DNA from: Arctopsyche grandis
Taxonomy: Eukaryota; Arthropoda; Insecta; Trichoptera; Hydropsychidae
Direction of reading: 5' to 3'
DNA: 64,000 nucleotides
Assembly (NCBI RefSeq): GCF_051622035.1
Contig: NC_135359.1
Span: 15,251,501 to 15,315,500 of the forward strand
Part shown: one piece after another, positions 1-12,623 of the stretch
How positions within the stretch are numbered: the stretch's first letter is position 1
How the letters are laid out: each line of letters begins with the position of its first letter
Program-made: the position numbers and the translations under genes
The notes under the pieces: generated by a model
What the model saw: only the letters and a program-made list of their open reading frames with translations
Told to the model about the DNA's origin: nothing
The model's database searches: none

Positions 1-1521
1 ATCTAAAAATCAAAGTCTAATTGATTTATTTATACTATATTAAAAGTCTTTATATTATATAATGCTAATCCAATAAAAAAATACATATTTAATATGATTA
101 TAATTTTCAAATAGCGAAACTATGGATACGAAATTTAAACATCGATAGAGTCGTCCACACATTTTGATGTTTCTCAATGAAAAGGAAAGTTACAAAACGG
201 GTTTTTTATATGACGGGTTATTATGTGACGTATGTATAAGAAGTGGCAAGAAGCTATAGGATTTTCAGATAAGACAACATGAAAACCGGTTATTGACTCA
301 TTGTCAAATACAAACTTGACTGTCACTTTTGCAAAGTGTTCTAAAAATGTCACCCGTTGCTTAGTTGCAAGTGTAAAATTAGTGTAAATTCAAAAATGAT
401 AAAAATTCTTCTAGAATTGACGAAAAAGGCAAAATTCAAAAACCATCTCATATAAATTTTACAGTTATGTATGTATTTTTATCTTATAACCTAATGCGAT
501 GAATTTTTCAAATATCCTATTCAGTGTTCGCCAAGTAGGTGTTTCTGGGCGTAGTTTATTTTTTAAGTATTATCCTATTGGCCTCTTCTTTATCTATACA
601 TGCAGTCGACAGGGGTTTTCAATATTATAATAAAATAAATCAATAACAATGTAAATATTTTCGTTTTGATTATTGTAGATAAGGTCTGTCGGATTCTTTC
701 TTTGTCGGGGAGGCTTATGCCTTGGCTCCCTTGAGAGGTTCTCCAGAATTTGCATGTTTGCAAAAATATACTTTCTTCTCATTCTCGTTTGTACTATTGG
801 AAAGCTAAGTTCTGTCTGTGCTTCCGTATTCGACCTCAAATACCTGGACTTAATTGTTAGATTATTTTGAGATTTGAAATTTTGTTTTAAAGTAATATTT
901 ACGCATTTCTAATTGATTTCTTAAATAATTATATTTAATTTAAAGTACATAATTATATAAAAATTTATATTTCATTTTTTTTGGTATTATTTTCAAATAA
1001 AATGAACATGTCTGCTGGCAGATAAATTATGCTTAGAGAAAAAGTATTTAGTTAAAAGTAATTGCTAAGGATAGGCGCTAGAGTGCTATTTTCCAGGAAA
1101 GACGGTTTGCTTATTGTCAACGTATAAAGCTAGAAAGCAAAAAAAAGGTTCACAATAGAAATTGACAATGGTGAGCCCATTTTTGTACTCTGGCGCCGAT
1201 CTGTAGTAATTGCATACTAAAATAGTCTCAATAAACTGGCATTGAAAGTACTAATATACCATAACTTTTCATTGCAATTATTTCTTTTCAAAATATGCTA
1301 CAATATGTATATACCTTTGCCAAATATTTGTACTTCATTGGTTAAAAAAAAGGTTCACGGCCAAAAAAATTAACAACACCCAGAATCACCCATCCTAGCG
1401 AACAATCGTGTAATAAGTAAAGATAAATTTTGAACTATGGTGTGTTTGTAAATATACACTTAAACATGTTCCACATACATATGTATCATATTATGTCATT
1501 GCCGTTTGCTTTTCAGATAAA
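1..1521. other. AT-rich flank upstream of lipase A
   Basis: No coding region or RNA gene can be supported here. An acceptor-like site (polypyrimidine then AG at 1515-1516) lies six bases before the lipase A start codon, so part of this stretch probably holds a 5' UTR exon and a UTR intron. The donor could not be fixed; a GTAAAG near 1417 is one candidate. A short motif, a run of A followed by GGTTCAC, occurs twice (about 1140 and 1348) without clear meaning. Confidence 0.4.
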
Positions 1522-2813
1522 ATGCAGAAACTTCACGTATTAATATCTATCGTATTACTTGTTAGTAATTTTATTATGAAGAGTGACTTACAAGAAACTG
1601 GAGTGGTGGCAAATATTGTTGATTTAGTTGAAAAAAGTTTCGTTCGATTTTTTCTGACAGATTGTGTCAATACTAAAAATATTTTACGATTAAATTATGA
1701 ACAGATGTCTTTAAAAACCATTCCAAGGCTTTCTTCAGTTTCTCTTGTTTTTTTCTCCGATAATTTCAAGGTAATATCTAATCCGTAAATTGAAAATAAT
1801 ACTGAATATGAACGTAGTAAAATTACATTATAATAAATTTTTAGATTAACTTTTCTTTGAACGAAGCAGCTTCAGCAATCCCCATATATTTAAGATACGA
1901 TCATAACAAATCAATGACAATTATAATCCACGGCCATTCTAATAGTCCATATACTTCGGAAATCGATCCAATAATTCAAACAATGAAAGAAAAAGGTGCT
2001 ACGAACGTATTTGCACTTGATCATAGTGATTTTATGGGGGATAATTACTATGCAGCATCCACGCACGTTCGATTCATTGGAGAAGCACTTGGTGCTGTAC
2101 TAGCAGATATGCATGAAAGTATGTACTAGTTACTTAATTTGAAATGACTACTAAAATATTAAAACATTTGGTTTACAGATTTCCATTGTTAGTTTTTAAA
2201 TTTCAGGAGGTATTGAAGACGTACATCTTGTTGGACACAGCTTAGGTGCACATATAGCAGGATTTGCGGGCAAAATGTTTAAAAAAAGAAGAGGAATTGA
2301 AATAAATCACATCACAGGATTAGATCCCGCAGGTCCTTGTTTCTTTAACGAATTACCGAGCAATCGATTGACAAAAGCTGATGCACGTTTTGTGGATGTT
2401 ATTCATACAGACATACACACTTCTGGTTATCCTAAGCAGCTCGGTAAGATAATTGCAATATGCGTGTTAATATTTGGAAAATATATGCAAAAAGTTTTTA
2501 TTTTATTGCGGTCATAGGTCATGTGGATTTTTATCCAAATGGAGGTGAAAATATGCCAGGGTGTATAATAGGGCAATGCAGTCACGTATTATCAATTGAT
2601 TATTACAAATCCAGTGTAGAGAACCCTGCAGAGTTTCTCGCTGTGATGTGTAAAGATTGGATTACATTTAAAAAAGGAAAATGTTCAAAGAATCCAAGAG
2701 TTGTGATGGGATATTGGATTTATAAAAACATCAAAAAAGGAAGATATTTCTTAGAAACATCACCGGCTTTTCCGTACGGGATTGGAGAATCGGGCATAAA
2801 AAAATATAATTAA
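1522..2813 (+). CDS. lipase / phospholipase A1-like protein (lipase A)
   Basis: Predicted CDS join(1522..1770, 1845..2118, 2207..2443, 2518..2813), 351 aa. It is a secreted neutral lipase of the pancreatic-lipase/PLA1 family (alpha/beta hydrolase), expected to hydrolyse acyl esters of glycerides or phospholipids outside the cell. The N-terminus is hydrophobic, like a signal peptide. The oxyanion strand reads TIIIHGHS. The nucleophile elbow GHSLG puts the catalytic Ser at about residue 186, GLDPAGP gives Asp at about 214, and CSHVLS gives His at about 276, so the triad is intact. All three introns are GT-AG (74, 88, 74 bp). An AATAAA follows at 2847-2852. The start codon sits just after an acceptor-like site, suggesting a 5' UTR intron. 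The gene is in tandem with the paralogue at 4145. Substrate cannot be told; insect relatives include lipase H-like, PLA1 and yolk-protein-like members. Confidence 0.88.
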
Positions 2814-3990
<1,177 letters not shown>

Positions 3991-4135
3991 TATTTAAGAC
4001 ATGTTCGATCAAGAATTTGACAAACATCTGTGTAATTCTTCTTTTATTTGATACAGTTTAAAGGTAGGTATTTTTTTCTTCACATTAATACCAAGTTTTA
4101 AATAAATTAATAGTTTCACACTTATACGGTTACAG
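3991..4135 (+). promoter_or_regulatory. putative core promoter and 5' UTR intron of lipase B
   Basis: A TATA-like TATTTAAG lies at 3991-3998. About 65 bp downstream is a good donor (AAAG then GTAGGTA, donor G at 4064), and an acceptor AG lies at 4134-4135, nine bases before the lipase B ATG. This gives a 72-bp UTR intron, in line with the short introns of these genes. Transcription would start near 4015-4030. Prediction only. Confidence 0.4.
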
Positions 4136-4144
4136 AAAATTACG

Positions 4145-5571
4145 ATGAGGTTAGAAAAAGTTTCGTTTGTTTTTGTCATTTTTGCATGTAGTATTCAAAG
4201 TATTCACATGCAATTAACGTTAACAACTTTGCTGCAGAGTTTTATGGAAGCAGTTTCTGGCGACTGTATGTATCAAAATATAAATACATCTGTAATATCT
4301 TTCAAATATATGTATGTAGTGTTTTATCAACTTTCTCGTTCTTATTAAGGTACTGTGGCTATGCAAAAAATGGGCTTATCATACACATCGATGGCAACTC
4401 AAGCTAATACAAGATTGGCCAACTGCTCCTTAAAACTGTACAGCGATACCGATAAGGCAATTTTTTATATTTCTATTTAAATATAAATTATTGAAAGTTA
4501 TTTTTGATGATTGCTTTTTTACGATTAACTTGGTATTTTTAGTAAGAATTAAATTCCACTAATTAAATATTGTGTAAGAATAATGTATCCGTTGAATGTC
4601 AACGAGTAAATTTTACACCAGATATATTATTTTACAGTTTGTTTATCCGTTAAGTATCGCTGCCAACAATATAACGCAATCACCGTATTTTAAAAATGGT
4701 TTAAAAACGGTTATTATATATCATGGATATATGGGAGATTCAGAAGGCTCATTTATGTTGAGTTTGGTAAAAGCAATTAAGGCAGCTGGTAATGCAAATG
4801 TACTACAATACGAACATAGCTCTATGACTAGAGACATGTATTTTCAAGCTGTCACATTGGGTCAATATGCAGGAGAGGCTCTAGGAAAAGTGTTAGCAAA
4901 TATGTATTCACGTGAGTGCAATTATCAAAAAATAAAATTGTGTTATATTTTAAATCATCAAATTCAATAAAAAACTTTAGTTGGTGTCCGAAATTTCCAC
5001 TTGATTGGTCTTAGTTTGGGAGCTCAAGTAGCCGCCTTTACCGCCAAAGAATTTTACAAAATAACAGGTGTTAAAATTGAACAGCTTACTGGGCTCGATC
5101 CATCCGGGCCATGTTATTATAAAGTACCCGCTTCTCAAAGATTGGCAAAAACTGATGCAGATTTTGTTGATGTCATACATACTGACTTGGGCGTTTTCGG
5201 AGTTTCAAGTTCCGTAGGCAAGTGGTTCTTTTTTAATAAGCAAAAATGGCCTTACAAATATCTAACGATGTTATTTTATAGGTCACGTAGACTTTTTCCC
5301 CAATAGTGGAAGTAACATGCCTGGCTGCTGGGGAGTTAATCTTTGTAACCATGTAGATTCTATCATATATTATACCGAAAGTGCTTTTATTAGTAAAAAT
5401 GCATTTAATTCGGTCAATTGTATCGATTGGAATACTTTTATTAACAAAGGATGCACTAATAATACCCAAGTTTCAATGGGTTATTGGTTACCAAATACTG
5501 TACCAAACGGCAACTACTATTTAAAAACATCGGATAAGGCCGTGTATGCATTAGGGAATGCAGGAATTTAG
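4145..5571 (+). CDS. lipase / phospholipase A1-like protein (lipase B)
   Basis: Predicted CDS join(4145..4265, 4350..4456, 4638..4911, 4981..5217, 5282..5571), 342 aa. A secreted neutral lipase of the same family as the upstream gene. The signal peptide is residues 1 to about 20. Catalytic residues: Ser at about 179 in GLSLG (the usual GHSLG has His at the second position), Asp at about 207 in GLDPSGP, and His at about 270 in CNHVDS. Exons 3 and 4 match exons 2 and 3 of lipase A exactly in length (274 and 237 nt) and phase. Frame can be kept only if introns 2 and 4 use GC donors: AAG|GCAATT at 4457 (weak) and TAG|GCAAGT at 5218 (consensus). An extra phase-1 intron splits the 5' part relative to lipase A. 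An ATTAAA variant polyadenylation signal is at 5590-5595. If intron 2 is wrongly placed, the 5' model could change; the catalytic half is secure. Confidence 0.85.
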
Positions 5572-5795
5572 GAATTATGTAATTTTTGAATTAAAAAAAA
5601 ATGAATGAAAACTCACATCAGTGTTTTATTTTTATGTAATGGTTAAAAATTGAGACAGTTCATAATCAGAGCTTCAAATAATCCTAAAAAAATGTCTAAA
5701 AATAATTTATAACATGTCCATGTAATCTAAAAAACTACAGACCAAAAATTATATTTCCTTAGTAATAGACATGACTAGCAAACCTTACAATTACA

Positions 5796-5854
5796 TTAGT
5801 TAATATTCTGTGTTTATTACCTTCAGGTAGTAATAAACACAGAATATTAACTAA
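5796..5854. repeat. perfect 25-bp inverted repeat (hairpin)
   Basis: Arms 5796-5820 and 5830-5854 are exact reverse complements around a 9-base spacer. The right arm and the following bases to about 5866 resemble the end of a LINE reading frame seen near 30860 on the other strand (shared TAAACACAGA and CACAATCTG), so one arm appears LINE-derived and the other an inverted copy. Confidence 0.9.
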
Positions 5855-5867
5855 GCACAATCTGTTT

Positions 5868-6095
<228 letters not shown>

Positions 6096-6439
6096 GTATA
6101 TTTAGGTTACAAACCAAATGCATCATCGGACATTTGTATGATAGGTCCGTCTGTGTTACTGCGGTCTCGTTTATGACATCCCATAGTTGCAAATATGTAC
6201 ATTTTCACTTTATTCACGCAACGTAAACTTTTTTTTTCATTTTGACGTAAATTTCAATTTCTAGGTCAACTAGAAGCATTGCGAATAATACAAACAGAAT
6301 GTGTGCGTGTTTTTTTTATTGGGCGTACATATGTAATAATGGACAGGCTTAGTTATTAACATGCATATAGTATATGAAATATGTATATGTATATAAAACT
6401 TTGACATTGATCGTCAAGATGCTATACAAAGTTCAATGG

Positions 6440-6730
6440 ACTCAAAGAGGTGTGGAACGCTGTGTTCTCGACAAAACGAGTAGATACATATATGATACGG
6501 AAGACTAGGGTGGAAAAGTATGACAAGGGTAGTTAGTGGATATAATGGAGAGATTGAACAGATTGAATTGGCAATGGGCGGGTCACAAAGCTAGAGGAAT
6601 GGACAATTGAAGTACTAGTATAGTACCCGAGAGAATTTAAAAGCGGGAAAAGAAAGCCGCAAGTAAGATGGATGGACGATCCAGTGAGTGGATGGTGAGT
6701 AACTGTAGATGATGATGATGATTATGTATA
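6440..6730 (+). pseudogene. non-LTR retrotransposon 3' remnant, (GAT)n end
   Basis: The translated C-terminal reverse-transcriptase tail is decayed but recognisable: WQWAGHKARG, then a basic stretch and the usual Trp-rich end, followed by a GATGATGATGATG tail. The same family recurs at 25900-26200. No complete frame remains. Confidence 0.55.
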
Positions 6731-8374
6731 CGGACATATGTATATACATATATGTATCCAATTATAATATTGATGTCTCAGAGCGTATGGAAAATTACGT
6801 AGTTGTACATACTTACCATTTTCCTATTTTAATTTAGTTGAAGCTCTATATTTTATTAAAACTTACCATTTTCTTACCATAATAAATACACTGCGTTCGC
6901 AGAAGACTTAACTTTTCTCGTACGTTGGGAAAAATAGCACACAAGTTTTGTTTCAGGGTATTTTTTATTTATTTTAGAATCTTCTTTTGCGAAATAAAAC
7001 GAGCTACTTTTATGTATAAATTTAATTTTTAATCACAAAATTTCCATATTTTATATCAGGAAATTTTTCAATTGATCGAACATAACAGTGTATCGTTCAC
7101 GCTCTTTCACAAAATATATTATTCCATAACTTTCATGCATAATTTACATATATTATTGGCTGATTATGTACAAAGTCTTAATTATATATAACTAGAATAC
7201 GCAATATTTCGGGAGATATATGTACGTACAATATACTATTTGAGCATTTATCTGTAATTATCGCAAAACTGCTTTTTTTAAACATCTGTATTTAAAAATT
7301 GTACATAATCGTTAAATCAATGTGGCGTAAAAAGTTTTTGGTAATTGTCGTCAACACATTTACATATTTTACGTAATATACTTTTCAAATATAATATTAT
7401 ATATTTAATATTCATTTTAAATAAAACGTAAGACACGCATACTTAACAACACATCAACGCTAAGATTTTCGTATGAAAGATGTCGTGTTTCTGGATAAGA
7501 GTAAAATAAAAAAAAAAAGATTTCAGGATATACACCAATTGACCATTTTTAAAATATTAATAAACATTAATACATATATTTTATATACAAGTATAATTTA
7601 TTTATATGCAATCAAAAACATAAATCAAACACACATCCATATATATTATTATATAAATAATAATGTTCAATTGAAATTCTGAACACTGAGTAATTTTATA
7701 ATTTATTTACAGACTACATATAATTTTATAGACAAAAATAAACAAACGCAGTCTTTTTATGCATTAAGTAATGGATGGTTTTAAAAATATACACATAGGT
7801 ATTGGAACCTTGGATCCTTATCATTAGTGGAAAAAATATTTTTTTAGTAATACTGAACGTTGTGAAATAAACCTGTGTTAACATATAATTGAAATAAAGT
7901 AATAAGTTAAGTAAACTGGTATTTTTCGTATCTTTTATTCAGGGCTATACTGATGTCGTAACCCATTCTTCAGTTAAATACGTAGACATTTTATTTAAAA
8001 ATGTATTTCAAAATACATTATCTCAACCAAAATAAATAATTTAAAAATAATCTCTCCAATATGAAATTAAACATACATACATACCTACTTATCAGATTTC
8101 AAATTTTTTAAAAATCAACAAAAATTATGTACCTACCTACGTGTGTACACATATTTTTTTTGAATTATCTGAGCGCATACGTACATATTTACATACATAC
8201 ATATGTGTGTATATCACGCGAAGCAATAATTACTTGCACTAGAAGTTTCCTATGCATTGCACGTTCATTTTGAAATTGATTTTACCGCGCGCAATCGCTT
8301 TTGCTGCATCTATAATATCGCATGCAGCTAACTGCATACAAAATTGAGAACATTCACGCGCAAATTCAAGGGAC

Positions 8375-9019
8375 TTATTGGTTTCCAGGCTCGCTTCGTG
8401 TTGTAGAATGGTATTCGGGCTTTGAAAATGATCCTGGATTCTTCATAGTAGAGAAACTCGACATAGAAGCTTTGTTTGTTGGCGATGGACGGGTATTTGG
8501 CGGTCTCGAATAATGATGGTTTTTCAATTTCATCGGTTGAACGTGTCCATAAAAATGCCTATTCAAATCCTCGGGCATGTTCCTTTCCTGGTCGTCATCC
8601 AACCCGAAAGTCGGATTCTCTTGAGTCCTGATTTCGTGATATGCATTAGATAAATCTACATTGGCTCTCTCTTTGGATGTATCGCAACCAACTTTCAACT
8701 TCTCCATGTTTTGCGATCGAATCATTTGAAGACGATGACTTCTCTTTATGGTACTACATGGCGTTTGAGGCAGAGAGTAAGTCCTCTCTTTCACAGATCT
8801 ACCGAAATTTTGATTTGAATAGTTTACCTGGCTGTGGCTTTGACCGTCATCATTCAAAGGTATGTCGGAAAATTCAAACATATTCGATCTATCGTTGGAG
8901 AAGTACGTATCGGAATAAACGTTACGATTGTAGTAACCTCCGTTGCTTGCAGGATATACTTCTTCTTCTGGATCTTCATTCACCTTGCTTTTGCTACCAG
9001 CACACATATGTATCCACCC
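8375..9019 (-). CDS. robo2: robo2-like exon: C-terminal tail and stop
   Basis: Last coding exon, 214 codons plus stop, polar and low-complexity (rich in Ser, Asn, Asp). I see no CC2 proline run and no CC3. Assigned to the gene by the in-frame acceptor TTATGTTAG before 9019 and by position; sequence conservation of the tail is poor, so this is the least secure exon. Confidence 0.78.
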   Translation of the reverse strand, partial: GWIHMCAGSKSKVNEDPEEEVYPASNGGYYNRNVYSDTYFSNDRSNMFEFSDIPLNDDGQSHSQVNYSNQNFGRSVKERTYSLPQTPCSTIKRSHRLQMIRSQNMEKLKVGCDTSKERANVDLSNAYHEIRTQENPTFGLDDDQERNMPEDLNRHFYGHVQPMKLKNHHYSRPPNTRPSPTNKASMSSFSTMKNPGSFSKPEYHSTTRSEPGNQ

Positions 9020-12000
9020 CTAACATAAAATATAGTAAATTTAAATTTAATCAGTATACACACATATATACAGTTGTTGAAAACATCCGTAATAATAAAT
9101 TTACCCTGGACCCAGTGTTTTGTTTGCAGTTTCCGACTATTGTCACGGAAGTGTACGCCGCTGGAGATGTTTCCGAGTCGTCCAAGCTCGATTTCCGATA
9201 TGTTATCATTGACGCATCCACTTCAGCATAGTCTGGCATTCCTTGGGGGTTGATCTTGTCGTACTCTGGCAGCATTCCAGTATCACTTACTTGACTGTAA
9301 TCTGACATGCCGTGTAGTTCTTTGGTAGAATGTCTCCAAGACCCGGGACGATTATCCATCCACAAAAGAGAATCTGTTTTGCTTATACTATTTTGATTGA
9401 AGGATGCGGTCAACGTATGCGGTAGTCCAACCGTATTTTTCAAATTTAATTGTGTAACCAAACTCGTTCCAGTCGTTCTGGGATCTATATACATACATAT
9501 ATACAATATTTGATTTAAGCAAACCGTAACAATAAAATGAAAATATATCTTTTAAAAAAAAATACCGTATAAATTGGGAAGAGCGCTCTTTTTCGATTGT
9601 AAATTATGCATTCGAACTAAAAACATTCCGAGAAGTAATAAAGTCGTTACGGTTATCATTGAACCTAATAAAGCCAGAAACCAAGTCTCAGTGAGTATGT
9701 CATTCGATTCTATCTGTTGAGGATTTTGATCCATCCCATTCCTATGAAAAAAAAATTGTAAGCAGAGTTTCAGTTGAATATGTAGTGTGAAAGTTAAATA
9801 TTGATCTTGCTGACCTAGAATGTAAATTGTTTAACAACTTTGAAGTTGGATCCATGTCAGCGGGTAATGTAAGAGCAGCCGGTAGCGTCAAAGGTCCTTC
9901 ACCTACAGAAGTTGCAGCTGACATTTGAAGCCAATATGCAGTCGATGAGTGCAAATTACTTAAAGTCATTCCACCCATAACCCCCGCTTCAGATGCTGGA
10001 ACTGTGACATTGTGGATTATCTTTGTCTCGTTTCCAGCTTCCTTTATTATAACACGATAGTACTGAATCATTCCATTTTGGGTTCCCAATGAGGGTGCCT
10101 TCCACTTAAGATAAATGGATGATGAATTCGCTAGAAATGCTTCGAGTGCAGTGGGTGCTTCCAGCGGTACTGCAAATTGTATGACATAAGTAAAATTATT
10201 CTATTTTTTACAATGGAAAATATTTATACTAGGCGTACCGTCTTCTAAAGTTCTAGCTATTTTAGAATTTGAAGGTCTTCCGTCTATATTTTTATAGAAT
10301 GGTATTAAGAAAAATTCGTAGGTAGTGTATTTTTTGAGACCAGATATTGAAAATCCTGATGCACTTCCTGAATGTAACACTGTTTGCATACTATACTCTC
10401 CAACTGTCATATTAATTAAATCTAACGGTCGATAATAAATGTAATATCCTTCAACGTTGAATGAATTGATAGTCTGTAAGGAAAACGTTGTATTATAAAT
10501 CAAATTATATTGAAAATTTACGTACATTAATCAGTATAATGGAATTTAATATACCTCCCATGCGAGTTTAACCATTGTGGAATCTACCGGCATAACTTCC
10601 AATATTTGCACTACTTCGTCAGCTTGTAAACTTGCTCTCGCTTCAGCAATTAAAGCTGTGCCGACTCCATCTTCACTGCTCATAATTATATCGATAGCAT
10701 CGCCACCAACGAGCACAGTTTCAGAAAGCATACTTGGCGGGGATAAACCATGAGAGTTTTCAGCTCGTACTAAGAAAACACACTGAGTAGCCGGTGGTAG
10801 TTGCTTTTGAGTGTGCGTGGTATAATTTAGATATCGAGCTACCACAGTCCACGATTCAAATCCTCCACCGAATATTTCAACACGATATCCCAATAAAGTC
10901 GATGAACCAATTTTGTTACTTTGAGACCAAGTTATGGTTACGCTGGATTCAGTCAAATTTCTTATTGTAGGTCTGCCTGGTGAGCCGGGAAGAGACGACG
11001 AATCTGGTCCTCTAAAGAAGTTTATACTCGGATTCGTCGGTGAATCGACTTTCAACATTGCACTCCAAACATATTTTCCATTCTTAGATGATGCTACGCA
11101 CGTGTATATGCCTGTGTCATCTCTGACTAAATCTTTGATAGTTAACGTGCCGTTTTCAGATATATTAATTTTTGACGATGGTAAAACTGGAACTGATCTG
11201 TGGTACCATGATATAATTGGATCTGGAGTTCCCGTGGCAGTGCATAGAAATTCTGCGATAGATTTCAAAGGTAAGGTTTGATTGGATGGTCCAAATATAA
11301 TAATTGGTGGTGGTCTATCGTCTTCTGATGTTACTAATAATTTAGCTCTTCCTGTAATAGCACCAGCTAAATTTACAGCTGAACATACAACAGTTAAACC
11401 AGAATCTTCTTTTTTGGTGGCTGCTATCACCAACTTTGATTTTCCATCTGTACTCATGGAAGCTTGGAATCTGTTCCAAGACACCCCAGGAAATATAATA
11501 GTATGGTTACCTTCTATCGACCAAAATAAAGTTGGTTTGGGATTGCCGTTCGCTGAGCATTCATAAAATGCTTCCATTCCTACTTCTACGCTCTGAGCTA
11601 TAGGACGAACTTCCAACACAGGTGGAGCTACAAATCGAATGATTATTTGTATACTAAGGAAAGCAGAAGTAAATGGTTCGAAAACAGATAAATAAAGTGC
11701 TCACAGTGGACTTTCAAAATGCCGGATGCCGTTATTACCCCAACTAAATTATCCGCTTCACAACTGTATTCCCCTTCGTCTTCGAGGACGATTGAATCCA
11801 GTCGTAAACTGCGATCTTCCAGCACGTGAACCCTACCTAAGGGCATATTACCGCCACCTGCCGATCTTCTCCATAAAACGTCAGGCACTGGATCTCCACC
11901 TACTCGACATTGGAAAGTAATACTACTTCCGGTAATAGCCACAGCATCGTCGGGTCCAGCTATCATGAACGGTTTAACTACAAAGAAACGTACCCCCTTT

Positions 12001-12572
12001 TAAATGCAGTCTGGATTAATGTATCAAAAATATTTTTTTAAGACCTTACCATCTACAATCAAATGAGCAACCGTTGACTCTCTTTTTCCGACCACGTTAG
12101 TGGCAATACATTGATATCGACCATCATCAGTCTGTTTTAGATCTTGAATTACTAAATTACCACCATCGACTATACGTATTCTGAAATATACCCTTTTCAT
12201 CAAAATTATTTCTTATAATTTAACTAAGAAGCTTTTATAAATAATTACCTCAAATTATCTTCTAGGTCTAATAATTGACCATTTTTCTTCCACGATACAG
12301 ATGGTTCAGGAGTTCCTCTAGGTGGGGCACATTCTAACAAAGCAGTATCACCAGCTGCAGCTCTCGTATCTGCTGGTTCTAATCTGAATTCTTCTCTTAA
12401 TACTGTCAAAAAACATAAAATAATTTAATTAACTTAAATTGTATTATTACTTTATCTATGTACGTAGTAACAATAGATGAAGTTTTGTGATAATGCGAAA
12501 ATTCGAACTCGAGATTTTGACTGATTCGAACTCAGAATCGATCACTGATCACGTTTTCATGATCTAGAAAAA

Positions 12573-12623
<51 letters not shown>

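Noticed and set aside
8677..9231. Plus-strand 184-codon frame opposite the receptor C-terminal exons
   Set aside because: Antisense shadow that crosses the intron at 9020-9104 of the minus-strand gene.
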